DNA of 64,000 nt from Methanospirillum stamsii (GCF_046244385.1 NZ_CP176366.1:2728001-2792000); one strand, 5' to 3'. Shown: positions 45,140 to 53,511, counted from the first letter of the stretch. Numbers and translations are program-made. Notes: generated by a model from the sequence alone, not told the origin.

Positions 45140-45799
45140 ATGAGAAAGGATTTGACAATATCCCTTGATGAAGAACATATTAATGAACTGCTGGAAGTTG
45201 CGGAAAAGCAAAATATCACCCTTTCAGCGCTCATTCGCACGATTGTTGCATCATATCTGCAGGCAGTCCGGGATGGGAGAGCCCCGGTCCTTTCGGGCAT
45301 TTTGTCTGGTGATGAGAATGAAACCCTGGCTGCGGATTCTTCACTTCTATCACAGACGGTAGCATATCATGGGAAGCTTATTGATGAGTTGCAAAAAAGG
45401 GTGGTGTTCCTCGAAGGCGGTCTGAAAAAACCAGGAGTTCAGACTTTTCCCAGTAGTCATATACCCGATATTATGACTCTTACCAGTCCGGCTTTAGGTA
45501 TTGCTTCTGGTACGGGTGTTATTGATACCGATCTCAGGCCGGTATCCGGACTTTCTGATGAGGCTCTGGTCAAGATACCTCTGCAGCCGATAGCTCCGGT
45601 GATGGATGCCATGGAGATGGGATCTATGAAGATTCATCCGGAGAAGGAGTATTCACAGACCGAGGCGGCAGTTGCCCTTCGGGTTTCGGTATCCACGATG
45701 CGGAAATATATCAAAGATAAGAAGATTCCAGCAAGAAAAGTTGGCAGATCCTGGCTTATCCAGGGTGCAAATATTCTCTCTTTCAATTCAGAGACGTGA
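45140..45799 (+). CDS. Two-domain regulator: ribbon-helix-helix plus excisionase-type HTH
   Basis: A 219-residue protein. The N-terminus MRKDLTISLDEEHINELLEV is a ribbon-helix-helix-like DNA-binding segment; the middle (about 65-155) is a low-complexity linker with a short coiled coil; residues 160-219 form an excisionase/MerR-type HTH (YSQTEAAVALRVSVSTMRKY, ending KVGRSWLIQG). Two DNA-binding modules on one chain is unusual. The open frame starts at 45023, but ATG 45140 gives the natural RHH start. Its stop overlaps the preceding frame of the next gene. Confidence 0.75.
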   Translation: MRKDLTISLDEEHINELLEVAEKQNITLSALIRTIVASYLQAVRDGRAPVLSGILSGDENETLAADSSLLSQTVAYHGKLIDELQKRVVFLEGGLKKPGVQTFPSSHIPDIMTLTSPALGIASGTGVIDTDLRPVSGLSDEALVKIPLQPIAPVMDAMEMGSMKIHPEKEYSQTEAAVALRVSVSTMRKYIKDKKIPARKVGRSWLIQGANILSFNSET

Positions 45800-45918
45800 G
45801 CAAACCAGAGGGTTTTTCTCTGTGTCCTGATAATGTAAAAGGTACCGGGCATCACTCTGGTGTGGGAGGTGGGGCTCTACACCAGAACATGCCCTGGGAT
45901 GCAGCATGCAGGGGGAGC

Positions 45919-46371
45919 ATGCAGAAACAACCGTATAATCTGTTTCCTGTAGTTTTTTTACTTCTTGTACTTCCGGTTATTTTAACGCCGCCTCAGGTAA
46001 CGGGTTGCTGTGATGAGATTGTGTCTACCAGAAACATGCTCATACTGGCAGATTATCCGGATGATATGGTGCCTGTACCGGTGATACACCCGGAAGAAGC
46101 CAATAAGACAGCGTCACAGGCAGTACCTGCTCCTGAGTCCGGCCCGGTGATGTCGGTTCCAATTCCTGCCGGATTGAAAACTCCTGCGATCTCTCAGGTT
46201 TCATTGCTCGCTGACCCGGCACCAACTCCGACTCCATCGATGGCGAAGGGATGGGTTCAGGTCAATCTGGGGACTTCGATTGACAGTCCGGGACAGATGG
46301 TTGAAGACAGGCAGCGGTACATGGCTTCCGGGTTATTTAATGTGCATGTGTACCACCAGTTTGCCGGATAA
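45919..46371 (+). CDS. Membrane-anchored or secreted proline-rich protein, function unknown
   Basis: A 150-residue protein beginning MQKQPYNLFPVVFLLLVLP, a signal peptide or anchor, then a cysteine pair (GCC) and a proline/threonine-rich extracytoplasmic part ending in GLFNVHVYHQFAG. No family recognised. The frame is open to 45796, overlapping the upstream regulator, but ATG 45919 has the ribosome binding site GGGGGAG. Co-directional with the regulator at 45140, which may control it. Confidence 0.55.
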   Translation: MQKQPYNLFPVVFLLLVLPVILTPPQVTGCCDEIVSTRNMLILADYPDDMVPVPVIHPEEANKTASQAVPAPESGPVMSVPIPAGLKTPAISQVSLLADPAPTPTPSMAKGWVQVNLGTSIDSPGQMVEDRQRYMASGLFNVHVYHQFAG

Positions 46372-46387
46372 GGGACAATAGATAATG

Positions 46388-46396
46388 CTTATATTG
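46388..46396 (+). promoter_or_regulatory. TATA box of tRNA-Val
   Basis: CTTATATTG lies about 30 bases upstream of the mature tRNA 5' end, the normal distance for an archaeal TATA box. Confidence 0.45.
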
Positions 46397-46423
46397 TTTC
46401 AGGTATACTTTGTTAGGCGCAAC

Positions 46424-46497
46424 GGGCTTATGGTCTAGGTGGTTATGACACCGCCTTTACACGGCGGAGGTCGCCGGTTCGAATCCGGCTGGGCCCA
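46424..46497 (+). tRNA. tRNA-Val (UAC anticodon)
   Basis: Complete 74-nt cloverleaf. The acceptor stem pairs GGGCTTA with TGGGCCC, the anticodon stem CCGCC/GGCGG encloses loop TTTACAC with anticodon TAC, and the T arm is GCCGGTTCGAATCCGGC. The discriminator is A; the CCA end is not encoded. No intron. A degenerate copy of its 3' third occurs at 53411-53445, suggesting use as an integration site. Confidence 0.95.
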
Positions 46498-46603
46498 TCC
46501 TTCTTTTAATATCACTTTATTATCCGGGAAAAATAAAATCTCTGATGTAAATCCTGGGATTATGGGTGAGAAGTATTAATTATTCTAAAAATAATTATCC
46601 TTA

Positions 46604-47128
46604 ATGAATCCATCGATCTCTTTTTTTCTGGTATTGTTAATCGTATGTCTGTTGGCAGGCGGTGTTCTGGCAGAATCGATGGATAAATATTTTGAAAGTG
46701 AATATTTTAAGGAAAAAATAGGGAGTTCTTATATTTATACCCAGATAGATATCGAATCATTGTATCTGGAAGAATTTTCAACTCTTGATAAGTCCATACT
46801 GATAGATACCTTAAAAGCGGAAGAACTCAGAAAAAAATTGCCGGAGGGTTGGAGTTTAGGTACCTTTGATGCCAATACGAAAATTCTGGCATCCTATAAA
46901 AAGGCGATTCAAAAGGATGAGTCAAATCCAAAAGCGTGGTATAATATGGCAAATGCCCTGAAAAGACTTGAGCGATATACCGAAGCACTTTTTGCAATCA
47001 ATATGGCGATTCAATTAGATTCTGAATATGCTCATGCATGGAGTAATAAGGGGGCTATTCTGAAATCTATGGGTAAGCTTCAGGAATCGAATGAGGCATT
47101 TGCAAAAGCCAGCGAACTGGAAGAATAA
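46604..47128 (+). CDS. Secreted TPR-repeat protein
   Basis: A 174-residue protein with a signal peptide (ending GGVLAES). The C-terminal half has two clear tetratricopeptide repeats, NPKAWYNMANALKRLERYTE and EYAHAWSNKGAILKSMGKLQ, and part of a third. TPRs mediate protein-protein contacts, here presumably outside the cell. Function unknown. First gene after tRNA-Val, so the first gene of the accessory island. Confidence 0.8.
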   Translation: MNPSISFFLVLLIVCLLAGGVLAESMDKYFESEYFKEKIGSSYIYTQIDIESLYLEEFSTLDKSILIDTLKAEELRKKLPEGWSLGTFDANTKILASYKKAIQKDESNPKAWYNMANALKRLERYTEALFAINMAIQLDSEYAHAWSNKGAILKSMGKLQESNEAFAKASELEE

Positions 47129-47226
47129 TAATTGATTATCCGGATATTTTCAATCTCATTTTTTTCACTCGGCAGATATCAGATTGTTCGTTATTGAAAA
47201 GCTCACAGTCCCCAAGGAGATATTTA

Positions 47227-47961
47227 ATGTATCAAAACTCCGCATCTATTGAGACAGGTGTACTAACCCATATGAAACTCACACAAATAACCGGAATATT
47301 TCTCATTATATGTCTGTTCCTGGTAACAATCACAACGGCAGAAAGCGATAACCCAGCAAAAGATTTTACCGGAACATGGACTGATGCAAATTATACCTTT
47401 ACCATTGTTCAGGAAGGATCAGACATTATATTGACCGGAATTCCGGTCGATGAGGAATCGTATTTTCCAATGAAACTTACCGGAATGGAATCAGACAACA
47501 AAACCCGTCTGGTCACCAATAAGAACATGACTGGAACAATGGAAATTGAGATGTCTGAAGATCAGATGGAACTTTTCGGAATCCAGACCTTTGATCCGGT
47601 CAATCCATTAGAAACGCCATTTATCATTGACTACAACTCCACCCGGAATGGGACAGAAGTACAGAGCGATGCGGTCTGGTCCGGGGAATGGATTGTGGAC
47701 AATATGGTTATGACGCTCTTTCAGACCGGTGAAGAGATATCCGGGTTTTTTAATGTTATCAATGAGCCGGAGTCGAAAGTGTATGTGAACGGATCTGTCT
47801 CTGATGATGGAAGAAATATCTCACTTAACTGGACTTTTGCAGAATATGTGAACTTTACCCTGTCAGATGACGGTATGAATCTTATCGACGAAGCATGCAT
47901 GAATGGAGAGGGGAAAGAGGGTTATCTCTGTTTGAATCTTCAAAAGCAGGTACAGGAGTGA
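47227..47961 (+). CDS. Secreted two-repeat beta-barrel-like protein, function unknown
   Basis: A 244-residue exported protein. It appears to contain two copies of one unit: DFTGTWTDANYTFTIVQEG in the first half and VWSGEWIVDNMVMTLFQTG in the second, each followed by beta-rich sequence with a glycine-containing hairpin. No named family recognised. ATG 47227 has the strong ribosome binding site AAGGAGAT; ATG 47272 is an alternative that leaves a shorter signal peptide. The 3' end of a close copy survives as a scar at 52160-52294. Confidence 0.65.
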   Translation: MYQNSASIETGVLTHMKLTQITGIFLIICLFLVTITTAESDNPAKDFTGTWTDANYTFTIVQEGSDIILTGIPVDEESYFPMKLTGMESDNKTRLVTNKNMTGTMEIEMSEDQMELFGIQTFDPVNPLETPFIIDYNSTRNGTEVQSDAVWSGEWIVDNMVMTLFQTGEEISGFFNVINEPESKVYVNGSVSDDGRNISLNWTFAEYVNFTLSDDGMNLIDEACMNGEGKEGYLCLNLQKQVQE

Positions 47962-48054
47962 GATCTGAGAAATATCCGGAGTCCGGATAGAAATTTACCG
48001 ATACAGGGGTAATTCAGGTCTTTGATATCCTCTGTGAGTTTTGGCAGAAAAAAT

Positions 48055-48100
48055 CAACGAGTATCAAGGTTGGTTGAAAAATTTCATCCAACTCTCGTTG
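48055..48100. other. Two-tier stem-loop upstream of the ATPase-nuclease gene
   Basis: Nested inverted repeats: CAACGAG (48055-48061) pairs with CTCGTTG (48094-48100), and inside it GTTGG (48069-48073) pairs with CCAAC (48088-48092). No T-run follows closely, so it is not a typical terminator. It ends 64 bases before the start of the ATPase gene. Confidence 0.45.
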
Positions 48101-48164
48101 CTGGCTTTTAACCGATTAATCTATAATAAAAGATATCATCACACATATCTCATTACTGAATACG

Positions 48165-49748
48165 ATGCGGTTTTTCAACACTGCCGGACCTATTAACTGC
48201 CAGGATCATTATTGCCTGCCCCCATTGTCTCGTTTCGATCTCAATGAAATTCTCTCTTTAATTGACCAAAAAAAATACTTTGTTCTTCATGCACCACGGC
48301 AGACCGGGAAGACCTCATGTCTCTTAGCCCTTCGTGATTCTCTGAACCAGCAAGGAAGATATGCTGTCCTCTATGTTAATGTTGAAATGGGACAGACAGC
48401 CAGAGGAGATGTCAGCAGGGGGATGAAGGCAATCCTCAGTGAGCTAACCTATCAGGCAGAACGGACATTGGGGGAGAGCACATTCCAGAACAGGATATCG
48501 GAGATTATTACAGAATCCGGAGAAGATACCGCACTGAAGAGCGTTTTGTCCGGCCTGTGTCAAAGACTGAATCTGCCTCTTGTTCTCTGTATTGATGAAG
48601 TTGATGCTCTCGTTGGTGATACGCTGATCTCACTTCTCCGTCAGATACGGGCCGGATATGCTGACAGGCCGACCGGGTTTCCAGTCTCAATAATTCTCTG
48701 CGGTGTACGTGATGTCCGAGATTACCGCATCCACTCGGACCGGCAGCAGGAGATAATCACCGGGGGAAGTGCCTTTAACATTAAAGCCGAATCACTCCGG
48801 CTTGGTAATTTTTCTGAAGAAGAGACAAGGACTCTTCTCATGCAACATACCTCAGAAACTGGTCAGGTGTTTGAGACGGAGGCTCTGTCAGCCATATGGA
48901 ATTTGACAAAAGGACAGCCCTGGTTGGTGAATGCTCTTGCATATGAAGCCTGTTTTAAACTGGAACAGGGAAAAGATCGGAAAAATTCCATAACTCATAA
49001 TCTGATCATAGAAGCCAAAGAACAACTTATTCGCAGGCGTGATACTCATCTCGACCAACTTGCAGATAAACTCAAAGAAGAGCGGGTTCGAAGGGTTATC
49101 GAACCGATGCTCACAGGTGAGGTCTTTGAACAGGATTTCAGATCTGATGATGTCGGATATCTGGTTGATCTAGGTCTTATTACTCAGGAGTTGAACGGGG
49201 CTATCCGGATTGCAAACCCGATATACCAGGAGATAATACCCCGGGAACTGAGCTGGGGAGCACAGACCGGAATGACTATTGAGACTGCCTGGTATGTTGC
49301 TCCGAACGGAAGACTCCTCCTTTCAAAACTTCTTAGTGCATTTGTCCAGTTTTATCGGGAACATTCCGGAAGCTGGCTGGAGATTGCCAAATATAAAGAG
49401 GCAGGACCACACCTGCTGCTCCAGGCATTCCTTCAACGGATTGTGAACGGAGGCGGGCAGATAACATGGGAATATGGCCTTGGTATGGGGAGGACTGATC
49501 TCTTTATCCTCTGGCATCTCCCGGACGGAGCCGGGCAGCGTTTCGTTATTGAATGTAAGGTGCAGCGGGACTCACGGGAAAGAACGATTGAAATCGGGCT
49601 TAATCAGGTCATCAGGTATGCTGATACCTGTGGAGCAGATGAAGTGTACCTTGTTCTCTTTGATCCGGCTGAAAAAACATGGGAAAAGAAGATTTTTACC
49701 GAAACAGTGGTGAAAGACGGAATTTCAGTTGAGATATTCGGGATGTAA
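48165..49748 (+). CDS. AAA ATPase with C-terminal PD-(D/E)XK nuclease-like domain
   Basis: A 527-residue protein. The ATPase region (residues 30-290) has P-loop APRQTGKTSCL and Walker B LVLCIDEVDALVG, followed by a winged-helix-like region (about 300-370). The C-terminal 130 residues carry MGRTDLFILW and FVIECKVQRDS, the D...ExK pattern of PD-(D/E)XK nucleases. Related AAA-nuclease proteins are frequent on archaeal islands; their role (defence, recombination or element maintenance) is unproven. Confidence 0.8.
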   Translation: MRFFNTAGPINCQDHYCLPPLSRFDLNEILSLIDQKKYFVLHAPRQTGKTSCLLALRDSLNQQGRYAVLYVNVEMGQTARGDVSRGMKAILSELTYQAERTLGESTFQNRISEIITESGEDTALKSVLSGLCQRLNLPLVLCIDEVDALVGDTLISLLRQIRAGYADRPTGFPVSIILCGVRDVRDYRIHSDRQQEIITGGSAFNIKAESLRLGNFSEEETRTLLMQHTSETGQVFETEALSAIWNLTKGQPWLVNALAYEACFKLEQGKDRKNSITHNLIIEAKEQLIRRRDTHLDQLADKLKEERVRRVIEPMLTGEVFEQDFRSDDVGYLVDLGLITQELNGAIRIANPIYQEIIPRELSWGAQTGMTIETAWYVAPNGRLLLSKLLSAFVQFYREHSGSWLEIAKYKEAGPHLLLQAFLQRIVNGGGQITWEYGLGMGRTDLFILWHLPDGAGQRFVIECKVQRDSRERTIEIGLNQVIRYADTCGADEVYLVLFDPAEKTWEKKIFTETVVKDGISVEIFGM

Positions 49749-49949
49749 ATAATTATTAAAAAGGTTGGGCTCAATTCCGGATCGAATAATATAATTTTAT
49801 TGAATTTATCTCTGATTAGTGGCAATGGATAAGCATGCGGTCAGTTCTTTTCCAAATCTAATTCGTTTTATTTTAGGTGACAGAGATATGATTCATTATT
49901 CAGATTATTGAAGAGTGGATCTCCTTTCCAGTTGTGTAATTATGTTAGA

Positions 49950-50350
49950 TCACGAATGAAACTCCTGATTTTTGATGAATTCAGCGGGCGTCATTACAAT
50001 GATATCATCCGGAAAGTGCCTGGTATTTCCTGTAATAAGTGGTACCTTGCTATGATATGCCAGTTCATAAAAAGGCCTGTCAGAAGGGTCAGGAAGGTTT
50101 TTCAAAACTGGAGGGGGGACTATCCATAATCCTTCATGTTTAACGAATGAGAGCAGAGCATTCACATCATCCGGAGAAAACCAAACCCGGGCCTTTTCAG
50201 AACCACATCGTATTCATGAAAAACCCTGCTGTACAGTATGATTCGAACGGTTCAGGCAATTATCATCCGGACTATTGTTGCAGGATTTCCATGGGGGTTT
50301 AAGAGTCCTGAAACCAGAACATTTGTATCAATGACGATGATATCATTCAT
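49950..50350 (-). pseudogene. PIN-domain toxin, inactivated
   Basis: Reading leftward from ATG 50350, the gene starts MNDIIVIDTNVLVSGLLNP, a typical PIN start with its catalytic aspartate, then meets an in-frame TGA after about 33 codons. Beyond it the same frame continues (VFHEYDVVLKRPGFGF) until a frameshift near 50180, after which the C-terminal part (VNALLSFVKHEG to DPSDRPFYELAYHSKVPLIT) is open to 49950. One stop plus one frameshift means no functional toxin. The antitoxin upstream is intact and overlaps the start. Confidence 0.75.
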
Positions 50351-50627
50351 GAATCATCTCATTTCTGACTTCATGAATTTCTTCATTAATATCAGATAAT
50401 TTCAGTTTATCTAAACCTGATTTTTTACTTTTCTCCCACATATGCTCAATTGCCTGTTCAGCTCGTAATCTCCGGATAAGGTCAAGTACTTCTTCAGGTT
50501 CTCCGTTAATTGAGATTGAAATGACTTTTGGTTTTCCATTCACCGTGATGATGGTATCTTTATCTTCGCCCTCTTTCCATAACAATGCAGGATTTGATTT
50601 GAGTTCAGCTGAAGAAATATATCTCAT
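50343..50627 (-). CDS. Phd/YefM-type antitoxin
   Basis: A 94-residue protein of the Phd/YefM type: RYISSAELKSNPALLWKEG starts the DNA-binding part, with TVNGKPKVISISINGEPEEV as the core, and a helical C-terminal tail that would wrap the toxin. Its stop overlaps the start of the broken PIN gene by eight bases. It remains open although its partner is dead, so it may now act as a stand-alone antitoxin or repressor. Confidence 0.8.
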   Translation of the reverse strand: MRYISSAELKSNPALLWKEGEDKDTIITVNGKPKVISISINGEPEEVLDLIRRLRAEQAIEHMWEKSKKSGLDKLKLSDINEEIHEVRNEMIHE

Positions 50628-51210
50628 ACTCTATCCGATAATTGATCACATAATATATCTTCTTTATCCTCTCTTTTGTGATAATAACCAAAACTTGGGA
50701 GTGAATATCATCACGAATCGTATCAATTCTCCTCAAAATTTAATTTTATCAAAAAATTTGGGCCTATTTAGCAATCCAAGAGTCCGTAGCACTTGTAACA
50801 CTTGTAGCAGTTCCTATGGAGAGGCCCCGGAAATTTTTTTAATGATATTTCTCTCTAATCGGATTAGAAAATTTTTTTCGCCCTCGTTCTTATGTATTGG
50901 TATATTAGAAAAAATGATGTAAATCCCATCTCGAAATATCTATATTTCGGTCTGAATATTATAATTTGCATCTATTTGAAAATTACACTTTATAATTAAC
51001 CGAATTGCTATAGACGATTAAAAAAACCCAGGTGTGTTCATTATAATTGTTACAAGTGTTAAAACTGTTAAAAACGAATAAAATTGCTGTATCGGCTTAA
51101 TTGGGGCGACATATTCTGATTGAAGGTCATATTATGATTTTATTGGAAGACAAGTTCCGGAAAATATCCTGATGTTACTTTTATTTGATACACTTCAAAT
51201 GCAATATTAC
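50628..51210. other. Gene-free AT-rich interval with short repeats
   Basis: No credible gene. A tandem repeat of CACTTGTAR (two copies, 50790-50807) has an inverted counterpart TACAAGTGTT at 51051-51060, about 250 bases away. A 133-codon frame from 50521 overlaps the antitoxin antisense and has no recognisable product. Confidence 0.5.
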
Positions 51211-51582
51211 TTAAACTGACTCACTCCACTGAATAATTTCTGTGGCTATCTCTATTGCTTCTTCTGTTTTCAGGGTATCCGGAATTGTATCATCATACCT
51301 GGCTTTTACTGCATAGGGATTGAGAAGAGCAATGGTGTCACTTTCTATCGGTAATGATAATGATAGATCCTGAATTAATTCAGTAAGTTCAACAAGGTCA
51401 TGTATCTTCCGGATGAGGACTCCTTTCTTAATTAGGATAGATTTTAGAGCTTTTTCTACTGTTTGTTGGGCATGAAAACAGATGATTGGAGAAGGGCCAT
51501 CCATTTCATACAGTAGTTTTGCAGCAAGAAGGTCTGCATGAGCAAGACGGATTAATAATGCACTTTCTTCATCCACACTCAT
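51211..51582 (-). CDS. HEPN-domain protein (HepT-like)
   Basis: A 123-residue all-helical HEPN-domain protein. The helix beginning ICFHAQQTVEKALKSILI and the following segment IRKIHDLVELTELI are typical. HEPN proteins paired with minimal nucleotidyltransferases are ribonuclease toxins neutralised by AMPylation in the MntA-HepT system. It overlaps the nucleotidyltransferase gene by 14 bases and is translated after it. Confidence 0.8.
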   Translation of the reverse strand: MSVDEESALLIRLAHADLLAAKLLYEMDGPSPIICFHAQQTVEKALKSILIKKGVLIRKIHDLVELTELIQDLSLSLPIESDTIALLNPYAVKARYDDTIPDTLKTEEAIEIATEIIQWSESV

Positions 51583-51898
51583 ACAGTACCTTTCCTTCAG
51601 ACAGGGCCCAATATAATACTGTTCCCGGTACCGGGTTTAGGGTTTTCTCCGTAGCATATACCATAATATCAATCCCTACACCAGGAGCTATTCTTCCGGC
51701 GGCTTTTCGGAGCCTGACCATTTCCATTCCCTGATGTTTCACAGTATCCTCAATAACCATGATATCAACATCTGAATCCGGTGTCTCTTCTCCACGAGCA
51801 TATGAACCAAAAAGAATGATTTTTCTGGGATTTGCAGCCTCAATAATCCGTGTCACAACCTTTTGGATATCTTCCATGGTTACTTGTAATTGTTCCAT
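51569..51898 (-). CDS. Minimal nucleotidyltransferase (MntA-like antitoxin)
   Basis: A 109-residue nucleotidyltransferase with the signature LFGSYARGEETPDSDVDIMV, giving the GS and DxD elements. It is the upstream member of a two-gene unit with the HEPN gene; in studied systems it AMPylates the HEPN partner. Both genes are intact, unlike several neighbouring TA loci. Confidence 0.85.
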   Translation of the reverse strand: MEQLQVTMEDIQKVVTRIIEAANPRKIILFGSYARGEETPDSDVDIMVIEDTVKHQGMEMVRLRKAAGRIAPGVGIDIMVYATEKTLNPVPGTVLYWALSEGKVLYECG

Positions 51899-52159
51899 AC
51901 GTCACTCCGAATTTTATTGAGTACCTTTTAGTCCATGAATCATATTGGAATGGGAGAGGTAATTATCTGTTTTTTTAATTAAAGAATCTAGTCTTCCGGG
52001 GGTATTAACTGGTGTAGTATCTTCATGAACAAATAAAAAATCGTTCGAGGTTGTTGGTTAATTGCTTGTGTACTACACACAATTATTAGGGATGTTAATT
52101 ACAACCGGTATATAGTGATTTTCCATAAATTATCAATGTGTAAATCATGATCACATGAG
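51899..52159. other. Gene-free interval
   Basis: No supported gene. AT-rich; upstream of the chimeric remnant the sequence does not match the region ahead of hsdR except for the last few bases. Confidence 0.4.
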
Positions 52160-52294
52160 AAAACCGGTATATTTAGGTTCATAAATACCGAATTTCGATA
52201 CTCATTTGTAGATGATACCGTGACTGCAATAGATAAAAAATCTTTTTCAGAGCGTGATATCTGCTTGAATCTTCAGAAGCAGGTAAAAGAGTGA
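52160..52294 (+). pseudogene. Chimeric scar: hsdR 5' end joined to the 3' end of the two-repeat secreted gene
   Basis: Forty-five codons read KTGIFRFINTEFRYSFVDD and continue to ERDIC, close to the start of hsdR at 57364 (KTGIFRFTKTEFRYSFVDG). They then switch to LNLQKQVKE and a stop, nearly the end of the gene at 47227-47961 (LNLQKQVQE). Similarity continues past the stop in both places. The join lies at a shared CTGT/CTGC, pointing to microhomology. An ATG in the hsdR position is present but shifted by two bases, so this copy is dead. Confidence 0.8.
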
Positions 52295-52477
52295 GGTCTA
52301 GTTTACCTAATTCCAGAGTACTGGTGGAGACAGATACTGGTGTTAATCCAGTCTTTAATATCCTCTATGAGCCGATCAGATTCAGGCGTGCTATTTTTGC
52401 AGAAAAAAATCGATTAGTTAAATTTGAAGTGTACTATTATGAGCACAGACAATTTTGAAGAACCTCAAAACAAAAGA
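52295..52477. other. Duplicated downstream sequence of the secreted two-repeat gene
   Basis: Diverged copy of the sequence following 47961: shared blocks such as GATAC-GGTGTTAAT-CAGTCTTT and ATATCCTCT-TGAG occur in the same order. No gene. Confidence 0.5.
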
Positions 52478-52986
52478 TTATCCCGGGCTCCAAATCGTAA
52501 AACCGGGTATTCTCGAAAAATCGGAATCACGTGTGGCAATATGGTGGATATCATTTTCAATTCCGGATGCAACAACAGAAGCATCAGCAGCCATTAACGG
52601 AAATTTGCGGAGAATTTGAACCTGTTTTTTTATCACATTCTCGGAGTAATCAAGCAATTGAATATGAACAGATAACAGGGTATCAACAAGTTCCCAGGTT
52701 CTAGAAAAAAATTTTTCTTCTATTTTTTGATGTTTTAAAACATTCAGGGCTTTTATCCTACTAATTGAATTATCATGCTCCATAATCTCTGCAATCATCA
52801 GACGATGGATAAACTCATTTAATACGATGGCAGGAATAAATAAAGTTATTTCCTGTTTTATCCCTTTCATTATAAAATTTGTACATTCCTCTCCATACTC
52901 TGGATGTGATCTAATGCCCAATAGATGAGAATGTTTGTATCTACCAGACACCATGTATCTGATGGAATATCCTGTAATTTATTCAA
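52478..52986 (-). pseudogene. PIN-domain toxin, frameshifted
   Basis: Reading leftward from TTG 52986, which overlaps the antitoxin stop, the frame gives SDTWCLVDTNILIYWALDH, a standard PIN start, and ends at a stop about 33 codons later. A second frame, open to 52478, carries the rest: LFIPAIVLNEFIHRLMIAE and the C-terminal acidic cluster PLMAADASVVASG with ATRDSDFSRI. Restoring one base near 52890 (CAAATTTTATAATG) joins them. The 158-codon frame from 52954 alone lacks the catalytic N-terminal aspartate. Confidence 0.75.
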
Positions 52987-53134
52987 AGTCTTCAGATAAG
53001 GCAATTTCGTCAATAAGATTTGAGCTATTTAGGTGAATATATCCGCAAAATGTTTGAATTTTCTCAATAAGCGCTCTCTTTTCTTCTTCAGATATTGGGG
53101 GTGAATGAGAATGCTGATTGAACACCTGGGGCAT
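52979..53134 (-). CDS. Small antitoxin of the frameshifted PIN gene
   Basis: A 51-residue frame, ATG 53134 to TAA 52981-52979. The protein starts MPQVFNQHSHSPPIS, then EEEKRALIEKIQTFCGYIHL and LIDEIALSEDFE: a helix-rich acidic end typical of small antitoxins. It overlaps the toxin TTG start. I do not recognise a named family; the call rests on size, position and overlap. Confidence 0.5.
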   Translation of the reverse strand: MPQVFNQHSHSPPISEEEKRALIEKIQTFCGYIHLNSSNLIDEIALSEDFE

Positions 53135-53410
53135 AATATGTATCATTCCACTTTACAAAGGATAAGGTTACTGTTATCGATTGAGCAATTTTTTTTGGAA
53201 AATGAATGCAGTTGTTCGATATCTGTTGTATTTTTTGTGGATAATTAAATATTAGGGATAGTATGGAATCTGATAGAGGAATAATAAATTTTTCATTTCT
53301 ATCCTACCTTCTTTGTATCAGGTTCTGATAAGAAAGCATGAATCAAATCTAGGTTTATACCTTCAAATTCTCTCTATCTCTCAAAATAGGCGGATTTAAG
53401 TGATTTACTA
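53135..53410. other. Gene-free interval before the tRNA fragment
   Basis: No gene seen; AT-rich sequence upstream of the tRNA 3'-end fragment. Confidence 0.4.
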
Positions 53411-53445
53411 GACGGGAGTCGCTGGTTCGAATCCGGTTGGGCTCA
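53411..53445 (+). other. tRNA 3'-end fragment, possible attachment-site remnant
   Basis: GACGGGAGTCGCTGGTTCGAATCC and the following GGTTGGGCTCA read as the T arm and 3' acceptor strand of a tRNA without a 5' half. It matches the 3' third of tRNA-Val at 46466-46497 at most positions (shared GGTTCGAATCCGG and TGGGC), with differences mainly C to T. It may mark the far end of an element that integrated in tRNA-Val, or be the tail of another tRNA. Confidence 0.55.
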
Positions 53446-53511
53446 TTAATATCTTCCTTTTCGGCTCATCGCTACTTTGAGTGGGTAATTACAAAACCAT
53501 AAGGGGAAAAT

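Noticed and set aside
50521..50922. 133-codon plus-strand frame
   Set aside because: Overlaps the Phd-type antitoxin antisense, has no recognisable domains and no clear ribosome binding site.
52478..52954. Complete 158-residue stand-alone PIN protein
   Set aside because: The frame starts without the catalytic LVDTN segment, which lies in another frame just upstream; the gene is better explained as frameshifted.
53411..53445. A second complete tRNA gene
   Set aside because: Only the T arm and 3' acceptor strand are present; there is no matching D arm or 5' acceptor strand upstream.
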